Shown piece by piece: positions 26,558-34,363 of a DNA stretch of 64,000 bases. The translations under genes were made by a program, and so were the position numbers. The notes under the pieces were generated by a model that ran no database searches, had not been told where the DNA came from, and saw only the letters and a program-made list of their open reading frames with translations. The DNA comes from Staphylococcus sp. IVB6181 (GTDB lineage: Bacteria; Bacillota; Bacilli; Staphylococcales; Staphylococcaceae): assembly GCF_025561445.1 (NCBI RefSeq), contig NZ_CP095096.1, forward strand, positions 723,822 to 787,821, given 5' to 3'. The number at the start of each line of letters is the position of its first letter. Within the stretch, counting starts at the first letter, position 1.

Positions 26558-27898
26558 ATGGAGCAATCCGATAAAACTGAGACGTCAGAAAGCAGAAGCT
26601 GCGAACAGCGTATGAAGACCAATCAGAGTCTGCGTAAAATTGTGCCATGGGGTATCGGCATCTTTATTGTTATTTTATTAATCATATTGTTTTTCTTATT
26701 AAGAAATTTCAATACGCCAGAAGCACAAGCCAAGATTTTAGCGAATGCGATTAAAAATAATGATACGCAGCGCATTGCGACCATTTTAAGTACTCGCGAT
26801 AATAAAGTAGGCACTGATGAGGCAGAAACATATATCAAATATATTAAAAGCGAAATCGGGATGAAGAAGTTTGATAAGGAGCTGCAAAAGACGGTGGACG
26901 AATTAGAACGTAATGAAAAAGACGCCAGCTATATTAAAACGCCTGATGGCAATAAAGTGCTGCGGATTACTAAAAACGGCCGTCGTTTTATCTTCTTTGA
27001 TAATATCAGTTTCCAAACAATTACGAAAAAGCCGATTATCAAACCTAAAACAAAGACAACTTATATCTTCAGAGCAGATGATAAGAAGCGAAAAGTCATT
27101 GCTGAAGCGAATGAATCGACAATGCTGGGTAATTTCATTCCAGGAAATTATAAACTTCCGGCAACGAAAGAAAATTCAAATGGGAAATTCAACGGCTATT
27201 TAACGTTCTCATTCAAAAACAGCAACAGCGAAACAGTGGATGTACATGAAAACTTCCCTGAAGCCAACTTGAATATTAAGTTGGATGGTGCGGATAAATT
27301 AGATGATAAACATACAAAAGTGAAGATTAACGGCAAGACGTATAATTATGATAATTCACGTTTATACGGTCCGTATCCGGTAACGGCTAACATTGAGGTT
27401 TCAGCTGAAGGAAAAGCGAAAGGCAAAACATTTAAATCAGATTCGGTGAAATTGTATCCGAACGATTTGAAATCTAATACACCTGTTACGCTGCGCTTTG
27501 AGAAAGATAAGATCAACAAATATGTAGAAGAAAAGGAAAAAGAAGAAAACAGCTTGAAAAATAAACTTTCTCGTTTCTTTAATAAGTATACTTCTGCATT
27601 GAACGAGGCATCATTCGGCAATAATTTTGCGAGTGTGTCAAAGTATCTTACACCCGGCACCAAAAACTATGACAACATCAGATATCAAATCCAAACAGGA
27701 CAAGGCGTACAAAATTGGTACCAAAGTCCGCAAGTCATGGATGTTTCTACTGAAGGCGTGCATGTTTATGCCAAAGTGCTGAATTTAAACAGCCAAGGTG
27801 TCTGGGTGACTTCTACGTATAAATTACAAGATGTTAACCATAAATCAGGTCAAATACCTGAAGAAGATGATTTGAAAATCATCAGTTATAAAGAATAA
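26558..27898 (+). CDS. tcaA: Teicoplanin-resistance-associated membrane protein TcaA
   Basis: This 446-residue protein has a cytoplasmic N terminus of about 26 residues, one membrane helix (about 28-48, VPWGIGIFIVILLIILFFLL) followed by RNFNTPEAQAKILANAI, and a large extracellular part. It matches S. aureus TcaA along the helix and outer domain. S. aureus TcaA affects glycopeptide tolerance and wall stress. Unlike that protein, this one has no CxxC...CxxC zinc ribbon before the helix: only one cysteine is present, and an in-frame stop lies immediately before the ATG. The ribosome site is GCGAGGTGA. tcaB follows after a terminator. Confidence 0.9.
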   Translation: MEQSDKTETSESRSCEQRMKTNQSLRKIVPWGIGIFIVILLIILFFLLRNFNTPEAQAKILANAIKNNDTQRIATILSTRDNKVGTDEAETYIKYIKSEIGMKKFDKELQKTVDELERNEKDASYIKTPDGNKVLRITKNGRRFIFFDNISFQTITKKPIIKPKTKTTYIFRADDKKRKVIAEANESTMLGNFIPGNYKLPATKENSNGKFNGYLTFSFKNSNSETVDVHENFPEANLNIKLDGADKLDDKHTKVKINGKTYNYDNSRLYGPYPVTANIEVSAEGKAKGKTFKSDSVKLYPNDLKSNTPVTLRFEKDKINKYVEEKEKEENSLKNKLSRFFNKYTSALNEASFGNNFASVSKYLTPGTKNYDNIRYQIQTGQGVQNWYQSPQVMDVSTEGVHVYAKVLNLNSQGVWVTSTYKLQDVNHKSGQIPEEDDLKIISYKE

Positions 27899-27916
27899 TA
27901 GAGAAGAATTCGAAAT

Positions 27917-27970
27917 ACCCTTGCAAATGGGATACGATGTAGCGTATCGCTGATGCAAGGGTGTTTATTT
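27917..27970 (+). terminator. Terminator after tcaA
   Basis: ACCCTTGCA and TGCAAGGGT enclose an inner stem GATACG/CGTATC and lead into T-rich sequence. Confidence 0.78.
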
Positions 27971-28063
27971 TATCTGTGCCGGTGTTTCAAACGTTGTATT
28001 ATTTTGATACTAAGTATAATATGAGATTATCAGCTTAATCGAAAGAGAGAAAGAGGTGATTGG

Positions 28064-29278
28064 GTGAAGCAGAATCATACATACCAAAAAAAGCTGCCCA
28101 TCTTTTTAATTATAATATTAGGTGCACTGACCGCAATCGGCGCACTTTCTATAGATATGTTCTTGCCTGGACTGCCGCAAATCAGAGCAGACTTTAATAC
28201 AACCGCATCTGCATCGCAATTAACCTTAACTTTATTTATGGTGGGGTTGGCCTTCGGCAACCTGATCATGGGACCTTTATCAGATGCTTACGGCCGCAAA
28301 CAGCCTTTAGTCATTGTAATGGTGATTTATACCATCGCAAGTATCGGCATTGTCTTTGCCACGAATATCACCATGATGATCAGTTTAAGATTAGTTCAAG
28401 GTTTATGTGCAGGTGCAGCAGCAGTGATTTCACGTGCGATTGCGAGTGATATGTATCACGGCAAAGCACTGACAAAGTTCTTAGCAGTATTAATGCTGGT
28501 GAACGGTGTCGCACCGGTCATCGCGCCTGCAATCGGCGGGGTAGTCTTGATGTTTTCAACGTGGCATATGGTCTTTATTTTAATGACGATTTTCGGTGCT
28601 TTTATGATATTTTGTACCACAGTGCGTGTACCGGAATCTTTAAGCAGACAGTCTCGTCAATCTGCAGATATCCGCAGTATCTTAGCACAATTTAAAGTGC
28701 TGCTCAAACAGCCGCGTTTTGTGCTGCCGATGCTGCTGCAAGGTATGACGTTCGTTATATTATTCAGTTATATTTCAGCTTCGCCTTTTATTACACAAAG
28801 GATCTACGATTTGTCTCCGCAAGCATTCAGTATTATGTTTGCGGTCAATGGTATCGGTTTGATTATTTCATCGCAGCTTTCAGGAAAGCTTGTAGATTAC
28901 TTTTCACCGCTGTCTATTATGCGCGGCTTTACGTGGGTGCAGCTTGCCGGTGTTATCATGATTACAATCGTATTGACACTGCATTTGCCGATAGTGTTTT
29001 TATTTATCGCCTTCTTTGTTTTGGTCAGTCCTGTTACAGGGATTGCGACACTCGGCTTCTCAGTTGCTATGGATGAACGTACCGGAGGCGGCGGCAGTGC
29101 GTCGAGTTTATTAGGTTTGGTTCAAACATTAATCGGCGGCATCAGTACTCCTTTAGTGGGATTGATGGGGGAGAAGAGTTATATTCCGTATTTGATGATT
29201 ATTATGACTGCGGCTGTTGTGCTGATTATTCTGCATATCATTACAGTGAAGGCCTTTAGAAATAAGGCAGCAAATTGA
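28064..29278 (+). CDS. tcaB: MFS drug efflux protein, Bcr/CflA family (TcaB)
   Basis: This 404-residue, 12-helix transporter carries Bcr/CflA features: SIDMFLPGLPQIRADF in helix 1, LIMGPLSDAYGRKQPL as the loop 2-3 motif, and RLVQGLCAGAAAVISRAIASDMYHG in helices 4-5. It starts with GTG at 28064 after AAAGAGGTGAT. In S. aureus the equivalent gene closes the tcaRAB locus. The likely role is proton-driven export of drugs or metabolites; the substrate is unknown. Confidence 0.9.
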   Translation: MKQNHTYQKKLPIFLIIILGALTAIGALSIDMFLPGLPQIRADFNTTASASQLTLTLFMVGLAFGNLIMGPLSDAYGRKQPLVIVMVIYTIASIGIVFATNITMMISLRLVQGLCAGAAAVISRAIASDMYHGKALTKFLAVLMLVNGVAPVIAPAIGGVVLMFSTWHMVFILMTIFGAFMIFCTTVRVPESLSRQSRQSADIRSILAQFKVLLKQPRFVLPMLLQGMTFVILFSYISASPFITQRIYDLSPQAFSIMFAVNGIGLIISSQLSGKLVDYFSPLSIMRGFTWVQLAGVIMITIVLTLHLPIVFLFIAFFVLVSPVTGIATLGFSVAMDERTGGGGSASSLLGLVQTLIGGISTPLVGLMGEKSYIPYLMIIMTAAVVLIILHIITVKAFRNKAAN

Positions 29279-29296
29279 CATCAGCGTATACAATGT

Positions 29297-29335
29297 AAAA
29301 AGGAAATGTCCTCATGTATTGGACATTTCCTTTTT
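29297..29335. terminator. Bidirectional terminator, tcaB / membrane protein gene
   Basis: AAAAAGGAAATGTCC and GGACATTTCCTTTTT form a perfect 15-base stem. Confidence 0.88.
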
Positions 29336-29396
29336 TAAATTCAAAATTATTTTCTCATTTTTATAAAGACATCCCAAATGTGGAATGTCTGATGGG

Positions 29397-30044
29397 TTAT
29401 TTAATGCGCACACGGCGGTTTCTAAAGAATAAGCTGATAAATAAGAGTGCAAAACAACAAGCGAGTAAGATTGTCGCATTGTTTAATGCATCGCCGGCAA
29501 TTAAGATTTTATCGGGTTCTACAGTAATGAAATATTGTTTCAGAGTTTCTGAAATACGTTGTGCTGTTTCATTCACAATGTAAGTTAACCCAAATGGGAT
29601 GACAAACATAATCGCGATTAAAACCATATTTACAATTTTAATTGCGGTACGGTTGAAAATCAGTGTCAAAATCGTAAGCAATATACTGATTAAGCCGACA
29701 AAGAAGAAAGCGATGAATGCGAATTTGATTTTGCTGATGTTGTCTTGCAGCTGATGCAGCTGTGTTAAATCAAAGTTCTGGCTCGAGATATTCTGTAATG
29801 TTTCTTGGAAGTTTAAGAGCTGTGAAAAGTGAATCGGTTCATTAACCAAAACAATCGTGAATATGGATTCTTTAAACATGCTGTATAGTGAAATAACAGT
29901 AAGAATCAATACGATAATTTGAATAATCAAGCTCACATAGGAGCGTTTTCTTTTTTTAGCGAAATATTTTCCGCGCTGCAAAGTACCGCGTTCTAATGGT
30001 TCCTTCGCATAAGGTGCTGCCGCAGTGTCATAGTTTTGAGGCAT
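29397..30044 (-). CDS. Four-helix membrane protein of unknown function
   Basis: The 215-residue product has a positively charged N terminus (GKYFAKKRKRS), then predicted membrane helices near residues 36-58, 108-130, 133-158 and 186-205. The loop between helices 1 and 2 is about 50 residues and glutamine-rich. I do not recognise a family. It is the last gene of a three-gene minus-strand group (thioesterase-like, small acidic protein, this one), with 50 bases to the gene upstream and GGGAGA about 12 bases before the ATG. Confidence 0.75.
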   Translation of the reverse strand: MPQNYDTAAAPYAKEPLERGTLQRGKYFAKKRKRSYVSLIIQIIVLILTVISLYSMFKESIFTIVLVNEPIHFSQLLNFQETLQNISSQNFDLTQLHQLQDNISKIKFAFIAFFFVGLISILLTILTLIFNRTAIKIVNMVLIAIMFVIPFGLTYIVNETAQRISETLKQYFITVEPDKILIAGDALNNATILLACCFALLFISLFFRNRRVRIK

Positions 30045-30094
30045 GGTGATACAATTCTCCCTTCAAAATAAGCATCATTCATAAGTTGTGCTTA

Positions 30095-30511
30095 TCATCT
30101 ATCTTCAGACTGTATTGCTTTTATTTTAGCACCAATACTTTGAATTATATAGGCTTTTCCCTGTGTTTCATAAAAGTCGGCTAAAGCTAAGGCTTCATGA
30201 TAATAATCATGTTGTGCTGTATGTTGCGGCTTTAAACTTTGTACAGCAGCTGCGATGTCCTCTTGGTGGGCTGCGACAGTTTCAAGCAAAGCTGCATCAG
30301 AAGGTGCTGCTTGCACCTCGATTTCAAGCGCATGTATCATTTGGCGTTTGCCTTGAATGACAGCAAGTTGAATTCCTCGTTCGAATAATTTATAGTCAGG
30401 TCCTTTAGTGACATTTTCTTTTTGCTGATTAAGTTCACTGAGTTCTGCTTTGACTTCATCTGATAGATCCAAAAGGTGTATTAAAAGCGGTGATTGTAAA
30501 GATTGAGACAT
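30095..30511 (-). CDS. Conserved helical protein of unknown function
   Basis: The 138-residue product starts at 30511, where AAGGAG lies seven bases upstream; a longer version from 30565 would overlap the preceding gene and lacks a ribosome site. It is mainly helical, acidic and glutamine/alanine-rich (LSDEVKAELSELNQQKENV, AAHQEDIAAAVQSLK), with no signal peptide or membrane segment. The start follows the stop of the thioesterase-like gene by two bases, so the two are translationally coupled. I cannot name a family. Confidence 0.78.
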   Translation of the reverse strand: MSQSLQSPLLIHLLDLSDEVKAELSELNQQKENVTKGPDYKLFERGIQLAVIQGKRQMIHALEIEVQAAPSDAALLETVAAHQEDIAAAVQSLKPQHTAQHDYYHEALALADFYETQGKAYIIQSIGAKIKAIQSEDR

Positions 30512-30513
30512 AG

Positions 30514-30990
30514 TTATTCTCCTTTTTGCGGGATATCGATACGATGTCCTAATTGTTTCGGCCATTCTATATCAGGTTGAATGCGATAGTAATGGGCCAC
30601 ATTGTCTTTGTAGGTGTCTGGGAAAGGGGCGGATTTTTCAGTGCTGCGATCTATGCCCATCATCATTTGTTCATTCGTTGCGACCATATCGCCGTCTGCA
30701 TTGCGCATAATTAAAAAGAAATGGACACGTTTATAATCATAGTTGTAAATATAAATATCGACTTGATACGTATCATCCAGTTTAAGCTGTTTCATAAATG
30801 TTGTATGTTCTTCTAAAGTGAAGATAGTATAATTTAATTCATTTCGTTCTTCTAATGACAAACCGCTTTGATAATTGAATTGATTCGTTGCTTGACTGAA
30901 AGCTTCGTTGTATTCAGAATCATGCATGTGCTGATTGTGGTCAATCATAGAAGCTTCGACTTTGCCGTGAACTGTAAATAAATGTTCCAT
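30514..30990 (-). CDS. Hotdog-fold thioesterase family protein
   Basis: This 158-residue protein resembles 4HBT-type acyl-CoA thioesterases. The N-terminal VEASMIDHNQHMHDSEYNEAF holds the conserved D-x-N/Q-x-H-M/V region of that family, followed by a long helix and strands such as YQVDIYIYNYDYKRVHFFLIM. It is probably cytoplasmic and acts on an acyl- or carnitine/betaine-like CoA ester, but the substrate is not evident. AAAGGAG precedes the ATG. It leads a three-gene minus-strand operon and is divergent from the second corA-like gene. Confidence 0.78.
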   Translation of the reverse strand: MEHLFTVHGKVEASMIDHNQHMHDSEYNEAFSQATNQFNYQSGLSLEERNELNYTIFTLEEHTTFMKQLKLDDTYQVDIYIYNYDYKRVHFFLIMRNADGDMVATNEQMMMGIDRSTEKSAPFPDTYKDNVAHYYRIQPDIEWPKQLGHRIDIPQKGE

Positions 30991-31101
30991 AAAACAAAAC
31001 TCCTTTAAATAGATAAGTCTATCATACTAAAAAAATCTATAGGCGACATGGAATTGAAACATGGTAAAATAAGCGTATGTTGAAAAAGGGAGGAAAGCCG
31101 C

Positions 31102-32049
31102 ATGAGCATGTCGATTTATTATCAAACGAAGTCGCAAGGCCTGACAAAGGCACCAACAAGTCAGGCAGTGCCGAAAGATGCGACAGTTGTTTGGTATGAC
31201 ATTAATGAACCGACAAAAGAAGATAACCAATGTTTATTAAATGATTTTGATTTTAACCCGTTGGAAGTGGATGATACGATTCATGCAAATCCGCGGGCAA
31301 AATATAAAAACTACCAAAGTTATCAAAACGTTGTCTTTCATCGTATCAACGCTGATGACTTTAAAATTCAAGTCCTGAATATTTTCATTAAAGACAACTT
31401 GTTAATTACGTATCATCATCATAAAATCGAAGAGATTGATACTGTATTGAAACAAGTTAAAGCCCATTATGATCAAGATTTAGATTGTGAAGATATTGTA
31501 TTGTATATTTTAGATCATATCGTAGATAACTATTTCAAATATGTGGATGACCTTTCTGACAAGGTATTTACATTTGAGGATGAACACGGTACAGATCGTT
31601 CTAATAAATATATGATGGACCATTTGTTTGATTTGCGTTCCGATATGATTAAGATGAATCGTGTAATCATGCCGATGAAAGAACTGATAGATACATTAGA
31701 ATATTCAAGCGGTTTAGTCCAAGATAAACGACATAAGATGTATATTCAGCATATTAAAGATCATATTGCTAAAGAGGAAAGTATGTTAAAGACGGCACAA
31801 GATATCACAAGAGAAATCAGGGATAATTTCGAATCCTATACGACATATCGTATGAACCGTGTCATGCAGATTTTGACAATTGTATCTATGATCTTTATGC
31901 CGTTAACTTTATTAGCTGGCATTTATGGAATGAACTTTGAATTCATGCCGGAATTGAAAAGGCATTACGGCTACTTTATGTGCCTCGGACTCATGGTCAT
32001 TATCACGCTTTGGTGCATCTGGTTCTTCAAACGAAAGAATATGTTATAA
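31102..32049 (+). CDS. CorA-family divalent cation transporter (second copy)
   Basis: This 315-residue protein has an acidic cytoplasmic domain and two C-terminal membrane helices. The signature YGMN ends at residue 278 (LLAGIYGMNFEFMPELK), with a pore loop rich in acidic and aromatic residues. A strong GGGAGGAAAG precedes the ATG. It probably carries Mg2+, but in this subfamily Co2+ or other divalent metals are possible. It sits 90 bases before fni on the same strand; no clear terminator separates them. Confidence 0.9.
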   Translation: MSMSIYYQTKSQGLTKAPTSQAVPKDATVVWYDINEPTKEDNQCLLNDFDFNPLEVDDTIHANPRAKYKNYQSYQNVVFHRINADDFKIQVLNIFIKDNLLITYHHHKIEEIDTVLKQVKAHYDQDLDCEDIVLYILDHIVDNYFKYVDDLSDKVFTFEDEHGTDRSNKYMMDHLFDLRSDMIKMNRVIMPMKELIDTLEYSSGLVQDKRHKMYIQHIKDHIAKEESMLKTAQDITREIRDNFESYTTYRMNRVMQILTIVSMIFMPLTLLAGIYGMNFEFMPELKRHYGYFMCLGLMVIITLWCIWFFKRKNML

Positions 32050-32142
32050 AGAAGTGTGAAAATGAACGTAATAACTGGAACGTTTGTAGTGAGATTGATA
32101 CACTTACACTAATATACGATAGAAAAGAAAGTAGGAAAGATG

Positions 32143-33183
32143 ATGAGTGATTCTAAAAGAGAACAACGAAAAGATGATCATGTTAAAATTGCGATGGCAC
32201 AATCAGACGCACAATTAACTGATTTCGATCGCATCAGATTTGTACACCACTCCATTCCAAGTGTGGATGTGGATCAAGTAGACCTTTCTGTTGAATTACC
32301 CGACTTCAAATTGAATTCACCGCTTTATATCAATGCGATGACTGGCGGCAGCGAATGGACAAAACAAATCAATGAGAAGCTTGCGATTGTCGCAAAGGAA
32401 ACAGGACTTGCGATGGCAGTCGGCTCTACACATGCCGCATTGCGCAATCCTAAAATGGAATCTACCTTTACAGTTGCAAGAGAAATGAATCCGGATGGTA
32501 TTATTTTCAGTAATGTCGGTGCTGATGTACCTGCAGATCTTGCGAAACAATCTGTAGAGATGCTCAAAGCTGATGCACTACAAGTGCATGTGAATGCGCC
32601 GCAAGAATTAGTAATGCCTGAAGGCAACCGTACTTTTTCTAACTGGATGGATAATTTAAACCGTATTGTAAAGACAGTGGATGTTCCAGTGATTGTAAAA
32701 GAAGTCGGCTTTGGTATGAGCAGAGAAACAATGGAAGCGTTGAATGAAATCGGTGTACATTACGTTGATGTCAGCGGCCGCGGAGGTACTAACTTCGTCA
32801 GTATCGAAAATGAACGCCGTGATTTAAAAGATATGTCTTATCTTCAAAATTGGGGACAATCTACAGTGGAATCTTTGCTTGAAAGCAAAATCGTTCAAAG
32901 TCATATGTCTGTATTTGCGAGCGGCGGTGTACGCAACCCGTTTGACGCAATAAAATGTTTAGCATTAGGGGCAGATGCGGTAGGCATGTCTCGTCCGTTC
33001 TTAGAACAAGTTGAAAACAACGGTGTAGAACAAACAATTGAGTATGTCGAAGCATTTATTGAACAAATGAAGAAAATTGCGGTAATGGCAAATGTGCCGA
33101 ATATCGAAGCCATTCATAATTTAGAAGTAATTTATGATCAAAGTCTGCAAAATTGGATACAGCAGCGCAACTTAAATCAATAA
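32143..33183 (+). CDS. fni: Type 2 isopentenyl-diphosphate delta-isomerase
   Basis: This 346-residue FMN- and NADPH-dependent isomerase interconverts IPP and DMAPP at the end of the mevalonate pathway. Diagnostic stretches are [49 protein letters not shown] and [16 protein letters not shown], with the FMN phosphate site near [13 protein letters not shown]. Of two adjacent ATGs, the second (32143) is better placed after TAGGAAAG and matches the MSD start of S. aureus Fni. A strong terminator follows. Confidence 0.95.
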   Translation: MSDSKREQRKDDHVKIAMAQSDAQLTDFDRIRFVHHSIPSVDVDQVDLSVELPDFKLNSPLYINAMTGGSEWTKQINEKLAIVAKETGLAMAVGSTHAALRNPKMESTFTVAREMNPDGIIFSNVGADVPADLAKQSVEMLKADALQVHVNAPQELVMPEGNRTFSNWMDNLNRIVKTVDVPVIVKEVGFGMSRETMEALNEIGVHYVDVSGRGGTNFVSIENERRDLKDMSYLQNWGQSTVESLLESKIVQSHMSVFASGGVRNPFDAIKCLALGADAVGMSRPFLEQVENNGVEQTIEYVEAFIEQMKKIAVMANVPNIEAIHNLEVIYDQSLQNWIQQRNLNQ

Positions 33184-33211
33184 GCACAACTTTTCGTTTA
33201 AACATAAGGAG

Positions 33212-33246
33212 AGCGGTTCAACTGGTAGAGGGTTGAACCGCTTTTT
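33212..33246 (+). terminator. Terminator after fni
   Basis: AGCGGTTCAAC and GTTGAACCGCT form a perfect stem followed by five T. Confidence 0.87.
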
Positions 33247-33541
33247 AAGTAACAAATTGGTTTTAGTATGGGCAATCACGAAGAGCAAGACAATGGTTTG
33301 CTCTGGTAACGCTTACACTAATTATAAGACATTATTTTGCGTAAAGCAATTAGAACATAAAAAATAAATTGAAAATATGAAATAAAAACACTGTAAAATA
33401 ACTTAAAGGATAAATGCTTCAAAATAGTACAAAGTGGAAACATTTGGATATATTAAAGGTGAAAACTGACATTCAAATTCGTGAAAATCCATGTTAATTT
33501 TATGACATATATGATTTCTATGTCGTAAAGGAGGAGTTGAA
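33247..33541. other. Intergenic region before the orphan gene at 33542
   Basis: It holds a cre site (33304-33317) and a possible promoter, TTGAAA (33369-33374) with an extended -10 TGTAAAAT (33392-33399) at a long 19-base spacing. The rest is AT-rich with no gene. The leader would be about 140 bases long. Confidence 0.5.
33304..33317 (-). promoter_or_regulatory. cre site upstream of the orphan gene
   Basis: On the minus strand TGTAAGCGTTACCA matches the catabolite-responsive element consensus TGWAARCGYTWNCW at every position. It lies 225 bases before the GTG start and about 50 bases upstream of the possible -35. Confidence 0.65.
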
Positions 33542-34039
33542 GTGGGGCCGAGTTATTCACAATTAAAAGAAACTGTATCAGCCAAACCATTGTCTAAAGA
33601 GGAGGCACCTTTTCTGCACTACTATGATTTTAATGTGTCCGATCCAAGACGGGGTATCTGTGCAGAAAAGTTATTAAATAATTGGAACACAGCAGTTGGT
33701 GTCAATATCAACACAAATATTATTACGGCTGAACAGTACTTTTCTTTAGATAAGTTAGAAGATAATGTGAAATATCATTTAGTTGTTATAACACCTAAGA
33801 CGAACACCGCTATGATTATTGACTTGAACAAAGAAATACGTTTTGAACTCGCAAATGCTGGGGAAAAATATATTTATGATGTTTCAGATTATCTTAAATG
33901 CGGTGAGAATCATATATATGCTGCATTTTTAAGCCGTCAACTTACGGACATTAAAATTAGAGATAAAGAAATAACAAACATAGATTGTTACATCTTAAAA
34001 GAATATTTAGGCCGATACGAAGAAGCACACCCATGTTAA
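33542..34039 (+). CDS. Orphan protein of unknown function
   Basis: A 165-residue, apparently cytoplasmic protein starts with GTG at 33542, preceded by AAAGGAGGAG. It has no signal peptide or membrane segment. It contains a beta-rich middle (KYHLVVITPKTNTAMIIDLN and RFELANAGEKYIYDVSDYL), cysteines at residues 38, 119, 147 and 165, and ends in HPC. I recognise no family or catalytic motif. It is alone between fni and nrdD, with a cre site upstream and its own terminator downstream. Codon use is more AT-rich than its neighbours, which may hint at later acquisition. The strong ribosome site supports real expression. Confidence 0.7.
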   Translation: MGPSYSQLKETVSAKPLSKEEAPFLHYYDFNVSDPRRGICAEKLLNNWNTAVGVNINTNIITAEQYFSLDKLEDNVKYHLVVITPKTNTAMIIDLNKEIRFELANAGEKYIYDVSDYLKCGENHIYAAFLSRQLTDIKIRDKEITNIDCYILKEYLGRYEEAHPC

Positions 34040-34159
34040 CAAGCGATGGCCTATATTATTGAACGTGACCCACTTCATGTCCGTAATTATTAACACATGT
34101 GTTTTCATGTAATTTGACAGTATAAAAAGATACAGCACTGCCGATTTATCGGGAAATAG

Positions 34160-34196
34160 GAGGTGATTGCTTACTGAAGCGGTCATCTCTTTTTTG
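34160..34196 (+). terminator. Terminator downstream of the orphan gene
   Basis: Arms 34160-34172 and 34177-34189 (GAGGTGATTGCTT paired with AAGCGGTCATCTC, three G-U wobbles) close a four-base loop and are followed by six T. The left arm contains a ribosome-site-like AGGAGGTGAT, but no start codon follows in a usable position. Confidence 0.65.
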
Positions 34197-34300
34197 TAAA
34201 ACAAAATCCTGAAATAAATAGAATGGATGAAAATATAACCTTCATAATTAAGCCATAACATTTTGACATCTCTGTTAACAGTCATATTAAAACCTCCTAA

Positions 34301-34348
34301 TTTCTACATATTGTGGTAATTTAGTATTTAGAACACAATATATAGTGA
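34301..34348 (+). promoter_or_regulatory. Tandem NrdR boxes before nrdD
   Basis: The second box, ACACAATATATAGTGA (34333-34348), is close to the NrdR consensus. A weaker copy around CTACATATTGTGG (34304-34316) shares the ATAT core and GTG. The GTG triplets lie exactly 32 bases apart, three helical turns, which is the usual spacing of paired NrdR boxes in front of ribonucleotide reductase genes. Confidence 0.75.
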
Positions 34349-34363
34349 AGAAGGGGCGTTAAT

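Larger units (their letters stand above)
34040..34363. other. Intergenic region, orphan gene / nrdD
   Basis: The region contains the terminator at 34160-34196 and tandem NrdR boxes at 34301-34348. A minus-strand open frame of 92 codons spans most of it but lacks a ribosome site and family signal, so I see no gene. Confidence 0.55.

Noticed and set aside
34155..34196. AGGAGGTGATTGCTT, resembling the start of a type I toxin gene
   Set aside because: No start codon follows; the segment folds with the next bases into a terminator, which explains it better.
34007..34285. 92-codon minus-strand frame between the orphan gene and nrdD
   Set aside because: There is no ribosome site and no family signal, and it crosses a terminator hairpin and runs up to the NrdR boxes.
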